Assembly (NCBI RefSeq): GCF_026626705.1
Contig: NZ_JAPNKC010000001.1
Span: 868,001 to 932,000, forward strand
DNA from: Pyxidicoccus sp. MSG2
Lineage (GTDB): Bacteria; Myxococcota; Myxococcia; Myxococcales; Myxococcaceae
Reading direction: 5' to 3'
Length of the DNA: 64,000 bases
The position numbers and the translations under genes are program-made. Under the pieces are notes generated by a model. The model saw only the letters and a list, made by a program, of their open reading frames with translations. It did not search any database and had not been told where the DNA came from. Of the stretch, positions 28,301-37,437 are shown piece by piece. The first letter of the stretch is position 1. The number at the start of each line of letters is the position of its first letter.

Positions 28301-30860
28301 CGCGCGCCGCGACATCCTCCACCACCTCGGACGAGGCAGCGGCGACGAGGTCCACGCCGTGCGACAGCTTCTGTTGTTCCGACGCGGGCGCCGATGTTGC
28401 GTGCGCCACCGGCGAGAGCTCGGGGGCCCGCGGAGCCGCGGGCGACATCCCCGGCGGCACCTGGGGCATTCCCGGATGCGCCGCGGTGGGCATGCCCATC
28501 GGAGGACCGGACACGCGAGCCGGCGGGGCCTCTCCGGGCCGTGGCGGCATGGGAGGAGCCATGCCCGCCTGGGGTGGACGCGGGGGCATGGGCTGCCCAC
28601 CCATCGGCATGGCCGGACCTTGCGGTCCCGGAGGCATGCCGGGCCCACGGGCGCCCGGGGGAGGCACCGGGCCACCTGGAGGCGGCCCCTGGCGCGGGGG
28701 CATTCCCGGATGCGCACCCATCGGAGCTCCCGGAGGAACCGGAGCCCCGGGCATCATCCCCGGAGCCATCGGCCTCCCCTGGGCTGGCATCGGAGGCCCG
28801 CCCGCACCGGGAGGCATCATCGCGCCCGGAGGCATCGGAGGCCGTGCGGCGCCCGGAGGCATCGGTGCACCCGGCATCGCGGGAGGACGCGCTCCCTGCG
28901 CCACCATCCCCGGAGGCGCTCCCGGCGGCGGCGGCACGGGCACGGAGCCCTGCGCCATCATCCCCGGAGGCGCTCCCATCGGTGCTCCCGGCGGCGGCGG
29001 AGGCACAGAGCCCTGCGCCACCATCCCCGGAGGCGGTCCCATCGGCGCTCCCGACTGCGGAGGCACGGGCCCGACGGCCTGCGGAGGCCTCGCGCCAGGC
29101 GGAGGCGCCATGGGCGCGTTCGCGGGGTGCGGAGGAACAGGTCCCATGGACTGGGGAGGCATCGCCCCGCCCTGCGCCATCGCGGGCGGCATGCCCCTGG
29201 GCGCCATGCCCGGAGGTTGCGGAGCAGCCACCCCTGGCGGAGGCGTGGGCCGCCCCATCATCGGAGGCTGCGGCGCTCCGGGAGGACGCGGCGCCGCGCC
29301 TTGCGGAGCCGTGGGCTGCTGCTGCGCCTGCCCCGGAGGCGGAGCCGGCGGACGCGCCATGCCCGGGGGAACGGCCCCCTGGGGCCCCGGCACCGCGGGC
29401 AGTCCCGTCCTCGACGGAGGCCGCGCGGCGCCCGTCATTCCCGGCGGCACCGCGGCCAGCTCCGGAGCCGGGGCGGGTCTCGCAACCATCCCCGGAGGCC
29501 CCTCCATCCCAACGGGCCCGCCCTGCGGAGGCACGGGCCGAGCCGGCCCCGCCGCATGCGGCTGAATCGGAGCGGGGGGGACGGGTGCCTGCGGAGCACG
29601 ATTCATCCCCGGAGGCTGCGGCGGCCCTCCAGCCTGACGCGCCACCATGCCCGGCGGCTGCGAGCCCGCGGCGACGACAGGCGCCTCGGCGGACGGAGCA
29701 TTTCCCACCGAAGCGGCCATTCGCGGAGGCACGGCCTGCGCATGCCCGAACGGAGGAGGCGTGGCCCGCACGCCCGCGGGCACGGACTCCGACTGCGTCG
29801 CGACCCCCAACATCGGCGACCCGGCCGCAACGCCAGCGACCACCGGCGCGTCCTCCTCGATGACGCCATCCTCCAGCACGTCGAGCTCTTCCGCCGGCTC
29901 GGCGTCCGGCTCGAGCGGAGGCATCATCTCCAACCGTGGCAGCTCCGGCGGCGTGAGTCGCGGCGGCGAAGAGGGACGGCCCCCCGGAGCGCCCTGCGGG
30001 CCACGAGCCTTGTCCACGGGCATGAGCTGTGGAGGCGCCGGAGGCCGGCCGTCCCCCTGCGCCGTCAGCACCGGCGGTCCGGACGGCACCGGACTCGACA
30101 CGCGCATCTCACCATCCTCGCCCAGGTCGATCATCGCCACCGGCGGCGCGGGGGGAGCCAGATAGCCCGAGAGATGCTCATTGCCGGAAGCGGCCGGCGC
30201 CCATCGCACCTCGGACGGCTCACCCGCGTCCGCTTCCGCGTCGTCGCTGAGGTACTGGCCCGGAGCGAGCCCACCGAAGATTCCGTCGGACGACGGCTCG
30301 GGACGCACGGGCGCGGGGGGCAGCGAAGCCGCGGACACTCGCTGCTGCGCGCTCGCGGGAGCCTGCGTGGCCCCGGACTGGGCCTGGGCGGGGCGCCGGG
30401 TGGGCTCGAGCCGGATGTACCGCGACTCCCGCTTGAGGTCGTAGCGCTGGGCCTGGAAGTGGAACACCCGGAGCTCGGGCGCGACATACGGGACGATGCG
30501 CAACCCGGTTGCGAAACTGAGCGCGTCCGTGTCCCGCAGCTCCATGGGGTTCACCATGGCCACCTTGAGCCGCCGCCCCTCCTGCCCCAGGGGGAAGGCC
30601 TGGTGCTTCTCCGCCAACGCGGCCGACAACAGCGCCAGCGTCGCGTCCGTCACCGCCGCGAAGTCCGCTTCCTGCGCGATGGGGTAGCGCGACTGCTCCC
30701 CCAGCACCATGGCCAGCGTGTCGATGTCGATGATGTCCAGCTCGACGAGGTTGGTCCCCAGCCGCCCACCGTAGATGAGCTGGGCCTTGAGGGCCTCGTC
30801 GAGCTGCGACTGCGTGATGAGGCCCTTGCGGACCAGGAGTGCCCCGAGCTTTTCGGCCAT
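25308..30860 (-). CDS. Giant GspE_N-domain protein with Pro/Gly/Met-rich and histidine-bearing repeat regions
   Basis: The product has about 1850 aa. Residues 1-155 (MAEKLGALLVRKGLITQSQLDEAL...) form a GspE_N/MshEN-like domain; in MshE and relatives this module binds c-di-GMP. About 367-807 is Pro/Gly/Met-rich with repeated PPGM and PPGA units. About 807-1590 is Ala/Ser/Glu/Val-rich and includes a 21-residue tandem repeat. The C-terminus (about 1667-1850) is a globular, GAF-like domain. No ATPase motif follows GspE_N. Start M at 30860 is chosen because the domain begins there and a TACAAT box lies about 10 bp upstream; an upstream ATG at 30917 has a better ribosome site (GAAAGGG). No signal peptide is seen, so it is probably cytoplasmic. 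Function unknown. Confidence 0.7.
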   Translation of the reverse strand: MAEKLGALLVRKGLITQSQLDEALKAQLIYGGRLGTNLVELDIIDIDTLAMVLGEQSRYPIAQEADFAAVTDATLALLSAALAEKHQAFPLGQEGRRLKVAMVNPMELRDTDALSFATGLRIVPYVAPELRVFHFQAQRYDLKRESRYIRLEPTRRPAQAQSGATQAPASAQQRVSAASLPPAPVRPEPSSDGIFGGLAPGQYLSDDAEADAGEPSEVRWAPAASGNEHLSGYLAPPAPPVAMIDLGEDGEMRVSSPVPSGPPVLTAQGDGRPPAPPQLMPVDKARGPQGAPGGRPSSPPRLTPPELPRLEMMPPLEPDAEPAEELDVLEDGVIEEDAPVVAGVAAGSPMLGVATQSESVPAGVRATPPPFGHAQAVPPRMAASVGNAPSAEAPVVAAGSQPPGMVARQAGGPPQPPGMNRAPQAPVPPAPIQPHAAGPARPVPPQGGPVGMEGPPGMVARPAPAPELAAVPPGMTGAARPPSRTGLPAVPGPQGAVPPGMARPPAPPPGQAQQQPTAPQGAAPRPPGAPQPPMMGRPTPPPGVAAPQPPGMAPRGMPPAMAQGGAMPPQSMGPVPPHPANAPMAPPPGARPPQAVGPVPPQSGAPMGPPPGMVAQGSVPPPPPGAPMGAPPGMMAQGSVPVPPPPGAPPGMVAQGARPPAMPGAPMPPGAARPPMPPGAMMPPGAGGPPMPAQGRPMAPGMMPGAPVPPGAPMGAHPGMPPRQGPPPGGPVPPPGARGPGMPPGPQGPAMPMGGQPMPPRPPQAGMAPPMPPRPGEAPPARVSGPPMGMPTAAHPGMPQVPPGMSPAAPRAPELSPVAHATSAPASEQQKLSHGVDLVAAASSEVVEDVAARAPVTAAKDANPSQPEDAVASAASLPMREAAPEEVLAGELLPDEPGAAAMVEAGSTSSASPAPEVTAPVDAHPSASMTGSPASEVLAASVASAEPVAMGRAEQGTAPVAANSEVAAPSAPDSDTVAPSEPVLDLAVTDPVTQLPTDEGVRAAESPTGSLAADNEAAPMTARMAVAGAAADASASAHVAASEDAVVTAASTSSVAASIRGSEDAASELSEAATPMAAANGEPHEEVGSVESPAAASSGRSEVATAEHTTAYGFALPADALGEEDESQQEAARLSSASGTLDGGGAPAAVVAPEAANLTEARVEATPSLRADADADGSASTPGTATPLVAQAQPETQQSEALTGAIDTAGADAASTKSALASVDAGIEQAVPAHPDAEAASSTIASLARDAGPAVDAAAMPPVSASAEHAATDLVHTESGTPASHEVPATVEHVAAAVRHDAETGSDAEPAAVATSHVDNRDSGSHEVRASDDRVAAAHGNTEALSHEDRAAAEHAASALAHVETTSHADRASVEHAASVDAHAETASDAHAASAHAETASHAGPASNEHAAPAHAHAETASHAGSASNEHAAPAHAHAETVSHAGPVSNAQAAPAQAHAELASHAVPASDVHSTSAHTHAETVSHAAPASDAQAAPVQAHADTASHADPAHVATSRPDAETEAHADPAPIAAARLNVEADSHATAMPPADAVPGATSPEAPTAVLTLVAPLESVKPAPRAPIELDDVPASPNETMELASTWEFVGWQGGESNGTIGHTAETTWADRAVDLDGPAVSAAPTEPTAGEVPLASAWDFIPQPWQPPVDQSELVSSLLAAASASTDMPSSGPAVTAEQVLAALDGVGTQGTLGKVLLAYCAGRFRRAFLLGESLGLARVGHAWGPGSDSPAVSALKVDLEAPSLLTVAIAAGAGPSVFNAPVSAQDEAIFSALGGEASSQLLVATVRSRGRPVAFVIADQGAEPVDTSALDELTRVIDKASAAYDRLPSARGA
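26361..26675 (-). repeat. Five tandem 63-bp (21-aa) repeats inside the giant protein
   Basis: Each unit begins HAETASH or a close variant and ends near PAHA/PAQA; the first two units differ at one residue. Unit starts on the minus strand are 26675, 26612, 26549, 26486 and 26423, with a decaying sixth below 26360. Twenty-one residues is three heptads, and His recurs every few residues. Confidence 0.75.
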
Positions 30861-31077
30861 GCCGAGCCGATTGTAGACGGCTTCCTGTCCCGCACACCTC
30901 CCCCGAAGCCCCGGCATGGCCCTTTCACCCTGCCTGCTCGCTGGCCCGCACACCCCGCCGCGCCGCAAATGCTCCCGGTGAAGAATTCAGTGGGCGCTTG
31001 CCTACCGCGCCCCACTCCAGGCGGCCGCCGAGGCCAGGTCCTCCCGGACCTTCGCCACGGCCGCGCCGGCAAGCCGG

Positions 31078-32472
31078 TCAGTACGCGTTCTTCGACAGGA
31101 AGCCGCCGAGCGCGGTGCGCACGAGAATCTTCAGGTCCATCAGCAGCGACCAGTTCTCGATGTAGTACAGGTCGTACTCGATGCGCTTCTGGATGGACGT
31201 CTGGCCGCGCAGGCCGTTGATCTGCGCCCAGCCGGTGATGCCCGCCTTCACCTTGTGACGCAGGTGGTAGCGCGGAATCTGCCGCTTGAACTCCTCGATG
31301 AAGACGGGGCGCTCGGGGCGCGGGCCCACAAGGCTCATGTCGCCCAGCAGCACGTTGAAGAACTGGGGCAGCTCGTCCAGCGAGTACTTGCGCAGGAAGG
31401 TGCCAATGGCCGTACGGCGCGTGTCGCCCGGGCAGGCCATCATCGCGCCGGAGTGCTCCGCGTCCACGCGCATGGTGCGGAACTTGAGGATGGGGAAGGT
31501 GCGCCCGTCCATGCCCATGCGCTCCTGGCGGAAGAGCACGGGGCCGCGGCTGCTCAGCCGCACCGCCAGCGCCGTGGCCAGCATCAGCGGCGAGGTGATG
31601 AGGATGGCCACCAGCGCGAAGAGGATGTCGAAGGCCCGCTTCGTCACCCGGCTCCAGCCCTCCATGGGGTCGCCCTGGAGGCGGATGATGGGCAGCCCGC
31701 CGAACTCCTCCAGGCCGCCGTAGAGGGTGATGTACTGGTACAGGTCCGGCACCACCCGGACGTCCACCGTGCGCAGCGCCAGTTGCTCCATCAGCCGCTT
31801 CACGTGCGCCTGGTCCTCCAGGGGCAGCGCGATGATGACCTGGTCCACCGGCTGAGCGTCCAGCGTCGCATTCACCGAGTCCACGTGGCCGATGACGCGC
31901 ACGCCGCCCACGTACTGGCCCACCTTCTCCGGCCGCAGCGTGAGCACGCCCGTCACCCGGAAGCCCAGCTCGCGGTGGCCCTCCACCGTTTCAATCACAC
32001 GCTGGCCCAGGTCCCCCGCGCCGATGACGAGGATGGACTTGAGGTTGTGGCCGCGCCGGCGGATTTCACTCAGCACCCAGCGGAACAGCAGCCGGTTGCA
32101 CGTCACCAGCACGAAGGCGTAGCCGACGAAGATGACCAGCGTGAGACGCGAGTAGCGCTCGCGCGCGAAGTACGTCGCCGCCACCAGGATGAGCGTCGCG
32201 GTGATGGTGGACTTGAAGACCTCGAACACCTCACCCGTGTTGGTGCGCGCCCGGTTCGTCGCGTACAGGCGCGACTGCTTGAACGTCACCGGGAAGATGA
32301 ACAGCACCATCAGCAGCGAGACGAGCGTGTCGTCCCAGGGCGGAATCCCCTCGGTGATGGGGAACAGGCCGGAGAAACGCGTGGCGTACGCGAGGCCGAA
32401 CGCCACCGCGAGCATCACCATGTCCGCGACAATCTTGATAGACGTGTAGAACCGCTGGAGACGACTGAACAC
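31078..32472 (-). CDS. Polyprenyl-phosphate glycosylphosphotransferase initiating polysaccharide/O-antigen synthesis
   Basis: The product has 464 aa. GTG 32472 has AGGAG about 8 nt upstream. Four N-terminal transmembrane segments are followed by a nucleotide-binding-like domain (VIGAGDLGQRVIETVEG), a fifth segment and the catalytic bacterial sugar transferase domain with KRAFDILFALVAIL, PVLFRQERMG, LKFRTM, DELPQFFNVLLGDMSLVGPRPE and KAGITGWAQINGLRG. It transfers a sugar-1-phosphate from UDP-sugar to undecaprenyl phosphate. WbaP (galactose) and WcaJ (glucose) types cannot be separated by eye. Neighbouring glycosyltransferases and an O-antigen ligase-like gene suggest LPS O-antigen; from memory M. 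xanthus has such a transferase close to its ligase gene. Confidence 0.9.
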   Translation of the reverse strand: MFSRLQRFYTSIKIVADMVMLAVAFGLAYATRFSGLFPITEGIPPWDDTLVSLLMVLFIFPVTFKQSRLYATNRARTNTGEVFEVFKSTITATLILVAATYFARERYSRLTLVIFVGYAFVLVTCNRLLFRWVLSEIRRRGHNLKSILVIGAGDLGQRVIETVEGHRELGFRVTGVLTLRPEKVGQYVGGVRVIGHVDSVNATLDAQPVDQVIIALPLEDQAHVKRLMEQLALRTVDVRVVPDLYQYITLYGGLEEFGGLPIIRLQGDPMEGWSRVTKRAFDILFALVAILITSPLMLATALAVRLSSRGPVLFRQERMGMDGRTFPILKFRTMRVDAEHSGAMMACPGDTRRTAIGTFLRKYSLDELPQFFNVLLGDMSLVGPRPERPVFIEEFKRQIPRYHLRHKVKAGITGWAQINGLRGQTSIQKRIEYDLYYIENWSLLMDLKILVRTALGGFLSKNAY

Positions 32473-32690
32473 CGCGGGACTCCTGTAACCTGGTCAACGG
32501 GCGGCCCACCCGCTGCAAGACTCGCACCCCATGCCGACGAGCACGCGAATTGCCCAACACCCTGTGACGGGCGCGTGTCCTAGCACGGGAAAACGCGTGA
32601 AACCAATGGGTTGCAGTGACCCCTCCCCCACAGAGTGAGGTGGGAAACGGTGGGGGACCACGGAAGCTGGAGGGGTGACTGACAGCGGCG

Positions 32691-33833
32691 TCACACCCCA
32701 GCGGCGCGGGCTGGGGAGGACTTCCCCAGCCTGAGGAGGTTCTCCACCTCGGCGAGCATGGCGCGCTGGAAGGCGGCGCGGCTGAAGCGCTCGGCCTGCG
32801 AGCGAGCGTCCTCGGGGCGGAAGCCGGGCTCCCATGCCTCGAACTGGCGCACGGCGGCGGCGAGCGCGGCGGGCGTCTGCTCGGAGAAGAAGAGGCCGGT
32901 GCGCGACGTCACCGTCTCCAGCACGCCGCCCCGTCCATAGGCGATGACGGGGCGGCCGGTGGCCTGGGCCTCCAGCGGGGTGATGCCGAAGTCCTCCTCG
33001 GGCGTGAAGATGAGCGCGCGAGCGTCGCGGTAGAGGCCCGGCAGCGCGTCGTCACTGACATTGCCGAGGAAGCGGATGTGCGGAGGCACCGGCCCGGACA
33101 TGAGGCGCGAGGCCTCCTGGCCCGTGCCCACCACCCACAGCGGGGCGTCCAATTCGCGGAACGCCTCCAGCGCCACGTCCAGCCGCTTGTACGGAGCGAA
33201 GGCGCCGAGCCACAGGAAGTAGCCGCCCTGCCCGCCTCCTTCCAGCGGCTGCCGGGCGAAGCGCTCCAGGGCCACCGGCGGGTGGACGACGGAGGCCTCA
33301 CGTCCCCAGAAGCGCTGAATCTTCCCGGCGATGTGGTGGCTGTTGGCGACGAAGCGGTGCACGCCCGAGGCTGTCTGACGGTCCCACCTTTGGAGCCACG
33401 GACGCACCGCGTGGGCGGCGGCGCGCACGGGCAGCCGAGCGCGACCCGGGCCGAAGTAGTCGTCGAAGAGGTCCCACATGTACCGCATGGGCGCGTGCAC
33501 GTAGCTGAGGTGCGGCGTGCCCGGCGGGGTGCGCAGGCCCTTGGCGACGCAGTGGCTGGAGGAGAGGACCAGGTCGTAGTCGTCCTGGAGGCGCAGGGCT
33601 TCGATGGCGCGCGGCATCAGCGGGAGGAAGTGCCGGTAGCGCGCGTGGATGCCGGGGATGCGCTGGAGGAAGGACGTGAAGATGCGGCGGGACTCAATGG
33701 CCGGGGACTGGCTGCCCGGCTTGTGGACGAGGGTGTAGATGTCCGCGTCCGGGAGGACCTCACAGAGCGCGTCGAGGACGCGCTCTCCCCCGCGGTGGGT
33801 GACGAGCCAATCGTGGACCAGGGCGACCTTCAC
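32691..33833 (-). CDS. GT4 family glycosyltransferase
   Basis: The product has 380 aa. GTG 33833 begins MKVALVHDWLVTHRGGERVL, the standard N-terminal loop of GT-B enzymes; no strong ribosome site precedes it. The C-terminal sugar-nucleotide site has FTPEEDFGITPLEAQATG, the E-x7-E motif of retaining GT4 enzymes. It adds a sugar to a lipid-linked or nascent polysaccharide on the cytoplasmic face; donor and acceptor are unknown. It is divergent from the next GT4 gene across a 102-bp gap and upstream of the glycosylphosphotransferase by 218 bp. Confidence 0.88.
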   Translation of the reverse strand: MKVALVHDWLVTHRGGERVLDALCEVLPDADIYTLVHKPGSQSPAIESRRIFTSFLQRIPGIHARYRHFLPLMPRAIEALRLQDDYDLVLSSSHCVAKGLRTPPGTPHLSYVHAPMRYMWDLFDDYFGPGRARLPVRAAAHAVRPWLQRWDRQTASGVHRFVANSHHIAGKIQRFWGREASVVHPPVALERFARQPLEGGGQGGYFLWLGAFAPYKRLDVALEAFRELDAPLWVVGTGQEASRLMSGPVPPHIRFLGNVSDDALPGLYRDARALIFTPEEDFGITPLEAQATGRPVIAYGRGGVLETVTSRTGLFFSEQTPAALAAAVRQFEAWEPGFRPEDARSQAERFSRAAFQRAMLAEVENLLRLGKSSPARAAGV

Positions 33834-33935
33834 GGGAGGGCTTCTAGCATCTGAAGCGCTCGGTTCCGAAAGGACGGCCAGGCCGCTCGGCTGCCCGCCC
33901 CCCAAGAGGGCCTCACGTGTGGTACGCGGAGGGCC

Positions 33936-35042
33936 GTGGCCCACGTCCTCCTCGACCTGCGCATGGTGCGCGGCCGGCTGCATGGAATCGCGCGGTACGC
34001 GCTGGAACTGGCGCGGCGGATGCCGGCGCTCGCGCCTGACCTGCGCTTCACCGCGCTGGTCGCGCCGCAGGGGCTCCCGGACGGGCTCGGAGAGCTGACG
34101 CCGCCCATGCCGCTGCACCGCTCGCGAGCGGGGTTCCTCTCCCCTTTCGAGCAGCCCGCGCTGGTCGCGGACCTGATGAAGCTCAAGCCGGACGCGTTCC
34201 ACGCCACCTCGTTCTCGATGCCGCTGTTCTGGGACGGGCGGCTGGTGGCGACGCTGCACGACGCCAACCACCTGGCGCTGGCGGACCAGTACACGCCGGT
34301 GCAGTCGCTCTACTACCGCGTGGTGGTGGGCCCGAGGGCGAAGCGGGCGTCGGCGCTGGTGACGGTGTCGGAGTTCTCGCGTGAGGAGTTGGCGAAGTAC
34401 CTCCACCTGTCGCCGTATCGGTTTCAGGTCATCCACAACGGAGTGGACGCGCGCTTCCAGCCGGCGACGCCGGGCGAGGCGAAGGCCTTCCGCGAGCGGC
34501 ACGGGCTTCCTGCGCGCTACGTGGCGGCGGTGGGCAACGCGAAGCGCTTCAAGAACCTGGAGCTGCTGAAGCACGTCGCGCCGGAACTGCCGGTGCCGGT
34601 GGTGCTGCTGGCGGGCAAGGGGGCGGTGGCGCACGAGCTCGGGCTGCACGAGAACGTGCTGGATTTGGAAGAGCTGCCCGAGGCGGACATGCCGCTGTTC
34701 TACGGCGCGGCCTCGGCGCTGCTGCTTCCGTCGAAGTACGAAGGCTTCGGCCTGCCGGCGCTGGAGGCCATGGCGGCGGGCTGCCCGGTGCTGGCGGCGA
34801 ACGCGACGGCACTGCCGGAGGTGGTGGGCGCCGCGGCGCTGACGCTGCCCCCCGACGACGCGGCGGCGTGGCGGGAGACGACGCTGCGCGTGCTGCGGGA
34901 CGACGTGCTGCGCAGCGAGTTGATTGAGCTGGGCCGCGAGCGGGCCGCCCGCTTCACCTGGGACGACTGCGCGCGGCGCACGCTCGCGGTGTACCGGCGG
35001 GTGCTGGAGGCGCCTTCAGCTCCGGGCACTCGCGGCGGTTGA
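33936..35042 (+). CDS. GT4 family glycosyltransferase
   Basis: The product has 368 aa. GTG 33936 is close behind GGAGGG (33928-33933). The start HVLLDLRMVRGRLHGIARYA and a C-terminal LLPSKYEGFGLPALEAMAAG (E-x7-E) mark a retaining GT-B glycosyltransferase. It is the only + strand gene in the 25-51 kb block. Its 3' end overlaps the convergent ligase-like gene by 27 bp. It probably works with the other O-antigen or polysaccharide enzymes. Confidence 0.88.
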   Translation: MAHVLLDLRMVRGRLHGIARYALELARRMPALAPDLRFTALVAPQGLPDGLGELTPPMPLHRSRAGFLSPFEQPALVADLMKLKPDAFHATSFSMPLFWDGRLVATLHDANHLALADQYTPVQSLYYRVVVGPRAKRASALVTVSEFSREELAKYLHLSPYRFQVIHNGVDARFQPATPGEAKAFRERHGLPARYVAAVGNAKRFKNLELLKHVAPELPVPVVLLAGKGAVAHELGLHENVLDLEELPEADMPLFYGAASALLLPSKYEGFGLPALEAMAAGCPVLAANATALPEVVGAAALTLPPDDAAAWRETTLRVLRDDVLRSELIELGRERAARFTWDDCARRTLAVYRRVLEAPSAPGTRGG

Positions 35043-36320
35043 GTCGGGCCCATCACGCACCACCCCGCTGCCCTCGCACAGCCCCAGTCCCCACACGAGC
35101 GCGAAGGACAGGTGCACGCTGGGATGGAATGGCAGGTAGTGCACCAGCGACAGCACGTGGAAGCCCACCCACGACAGCAGCGCGCCCGTGGCCGCCAGCG
35201 AGCCCGCGCGGTGGCGGCGGATGAGCGCCCGTCCCAGCAGGCCGTGCATGGCCGCCAGCAGTACCAGTCCCACCAGCCCCGTCTCCGCCCACGCCGTCAG
35301 CCAGAGGTTGTGCGAGTCCGTGGCCAGGAAATCGTTGATGCCCGTCTGCGCCGCGGTGGCCATGGCCGCGGTCCGGTGGTTGCCGAAGCCCACGCCCGTC
35401 AGCGGGTGCTCGCGGACCAGAATCCACCCCACGGACATGGCCAGCTCGCGCTCGCCCCCGTAGACGTTCCCCAACGCCTTCCCCAGCCGCGCGCGCCATG
35501 CCGGTGACACCAGCACCGCCATCACCACCACGGCCAGCAACGCCAGCCCCACCCGGCGCGTCCGGCCCTGCACGAGCAGCAGCAGCGCCACCACGCTGAC
35601 AATCAGCGCCGCGCCCAGCGCTGCCCGCGCGAAGGCGTTGTAGATGGACACCAGCATTCCCAGCACCACCACGCCCGCCACCGCCCGGCGCCGCGCCACC
35701 TCCGAGCCGCCCAGCACCGCCAGCGCCGGTCCCAGCAGGGCGATGGCCCCGTGCGCGAAGCGCAGCCGGTGGAAGAAGAAGCCTCCGGCCGCATAGCGCG
35801 GCGACTCCTCCGTGCCGAAGTTCTCATGCAGGCGCGCCACGCTCAGCTTGAGGAACGCGGGAGGCTCCCACGGCCACCTCACCCGGTTCTGGAACAGCCC
35901 CAGCGCCGCGGCCAGAATCCACCCTCCCGCCACCACCGCCGCCAGGAGCATCCACGGCACGCCCACCGTGCCGATGCACGCCACCGCGGCGCCCGCCACC
36001 GTGTCCAGCACCTGGCCGTAGCGCGAGCCGCGCGGCCACTTCTGCGCCGCGCCCGTCAGCAGCGCCACCGCGGGCGACACGAGCTGCCACGCGCACAGCG
36101 TCAGGCTGGCCAGCACGTACGCGCGGACGTCCGGCGCCAGCCGCAGTCGCTTGCGTGCCACCAGCACGCCCGCGAGCAGCACCGCCGCGCCCGCCGCCAC
36201 CTGGAGCACCACCTCCGCCAGCACCAGCCCCACCGCCCACACCACGAGCACTGCGGCCACCGCGCGGCGCAGGCGTGGGTCCACCGTCGGCGGAGGAGCA
36301 GAGGCCATGGGGGTCGACAC
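35016..36320 (-). CDS. O-antigen ligase/polymerase-like membrane protein (Wzy_C superfamily)
   Basis: The product has 434 aa with about 10-12 transmembrane segments and one larger periplasmic loop containing LHENFGTEESPRYAAGGFFF. The Wzy_C signature includes REHPLTGVGFGNHR and DSHNLWLTAWAETGLVGLVLL. GTG 36320 is used (GGTGAG upstream); ATG 36308 is possible. WaaL joins undecaprenyl-linked O-antigen to lipid A-core on the periplasmic face; Wzy polymerases have the same fold, so either is possible. Its location 1 bp after LptG, an LPS exporter subunit, favours ligase. Confidence 0.8.
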   Translation of the reverse strand: MSTPMASAPPPTVDPRLRRAVAAVLVVWAVGLVLAEVVLQVAAGAAVLLAGVLVARKRLRLAPDVRAYVLASLTLCAWQLVSPAVALLTGAAQKWPRGSRYGQVLDTVAGAAVACIGTVGVPWMLLAAVVAGGWILAAALGLFQNRVRWPWEPPAFLKLSVARLHENFGTEESPRYAAGGFFFHRLRFAHGAIALLGPALAVLGGSEVARRRAVAGVVVLGMLVSIYNAFARAALGAALIVSVVALLLLVQGRTRRVGLALLAVVVMAVLVSPAWRARLGKALGNVYGGERELAMSVGWILVREHPLTGVGFGNHRTAAMATAAQTGINDFLATDSHNLWLTAWAETGLVGLVLLAAMHGLLGRALIRRHRAGSLAATGALLSWVGFHVLSLVHYLPFHPSVHLSFALVWGLGLCEGSGVVRDGPDSTAASARS

Positions 36321-36321
36321 G

Positions 36322-37437
36322 CTATCTCACCAGCACCCGGCCGCGAGGAAGGTGCAGCAGGCCCTCGCGCCGCAGCCACACCGCCCCGGCCACCAGCACC
36401 AGGAGGAAGGTGGGCATCCACGCGGCCACGAAGGGCGGCAGCCGCTCTGTCAGCACCAGCGTGCGGCAGACCACCATCAACCCCCACATGGCCACCGCCG
36501 TGAGCAGCCCCTCGATGATGGCCGCCGTCAGGTGACCCCGGCGGTTGGTGCGCAGCGCCAGCCCCACGCCCAGCAGCGCCGCGGGCAGCGCCGCCATGGG
36601 ATAGGCGAACCGGTTGTGCAGCGCGAGCTCGAACTGGCGCGTCGCGAGCCCCACCTCCTTGCGCGCGGCAATCTGCTCCCGCAGCTCCGCCACACGCATC
36701 TGCTCCGGCCGACCCGGGCGGATGCGGAAGACGTTGGCCGGCACGCCCAAATCGTACTCGGCCTCGGCGAGCTGCTTCACGGACGTGCGGCCCTCGCCGG
36801 GGAAGCTGCGGTCCACCACGTCCACCAGCCGCCAGCGCGTGCCCTCCTGCGAGTGCATCTCCGCCGCGTCCAGGCGCTGGCGCAGCTCGAATTCCTTCGA
36901 CACCGTGAAGATGGACACGTCCCGGAAGCCGTCCTGCGCGCTGCCCGAGCGGAGGAAGAAGATGCGGTCCCCCCGCCGGAACCACTGCTTCGGCGTGTAG
37001 TAGAAGCGCCAGTCGCCTCCACGGTTGAAGCGCTGGGTGGTGATTTCATCCACCCGCCGTCCCGCATGCGTCGCCACCCACTCGTCGAAGGCCACCAGCC
37101 CCACGCACGCCGTCAGCGAGCACACGAGGATGGGCACGTACAACGCGGACGGGCCGAACGTCAGGGCGCGGATGGCCGTCACCTCGCCCTGCTTGCGCAG
37201 CGCGGACACCGCCGTCCCCGCGGCCAGGAGCAGCGCGGCGGGCCCCAGTTGCTGCACCGACACCAGCGCCTTGTACGCGTACAGCTTCGCCGCGGCCTCC
37301 ACCCAGCCGGGCCCGGTGTACGACTTCGCGCGGTCCACGAAGTCCACCACCACGAAGATGACGACCAGCCCCGTGAGGATGCCCAGGGCGAAGCGCAGGT
37401 ACGTGCGCAGCACGTAGCCGAAGAGGGTGCCCTTCAC
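36322..37437 (-). CDS. lptG: LPS export permease LptG
   Basis: The product has 371 aa with the LptF/LptG layout: transmembrane helices near the N-terminus (LRFALGILTGLVVIFVVVDF), a central periplasmic beta-jellyroll domain (about 130-260) and C-terminal helices. GTG 37437 overlaps the LptF stop (GTGA), so the two subunits are translationally coupled. With LptF and LptB (not in the window) it extracts LPS from the inner membrane. LptF precedes it, the same order as in E. coli. Confidence 0.85.
   Translation of the reverse strand: MKGTLFGYVLRTYLRFALGILTGLVVIFVVVDFVDRAKSYTGPGWVEAAAKLYAYKALVSVQQLGPAALLLAAGTAVSALRKQGEVTAIRALTFGPSALYVPILVCSLTACVGLVAFDEWVATHAGRRVDEITTQRFNRGGDWRFYYTPKQWFRRGDRIFFLRSGSAQDGFRDVSIFTVSKEFELRQRLDAAEMHSQEGTRWRLVDVVDRSFPGEGRTSVKQLAEAEYDLGVPANVFRIRPGRPEQMRVAELREQIAARKEVGLATRQFELALHNRFAYPMAALPAALLGVGLALRTNRRGHLTAAIIEGLLTAVAMWGLMVVCRTLVLTERLPPFVAAWMPTFLLVLVAGAVWLRREGLLHLPRGRVLVR

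Noticed and set aside
26361..29700. CRISPR-like or mobile repeats
   Set aside because: The periodicity is coding (21-aa and PPGM-type repeats) in one long open frame, with no unique spacers.
27537..31220. 1227-codon + strand frame opposite the giant GspE_N gene
   Set aside because: Low-complexity Arg/His-rich translation mirrors the Pro/Gly/Ala repeats of the real gene; no start signal or domain.
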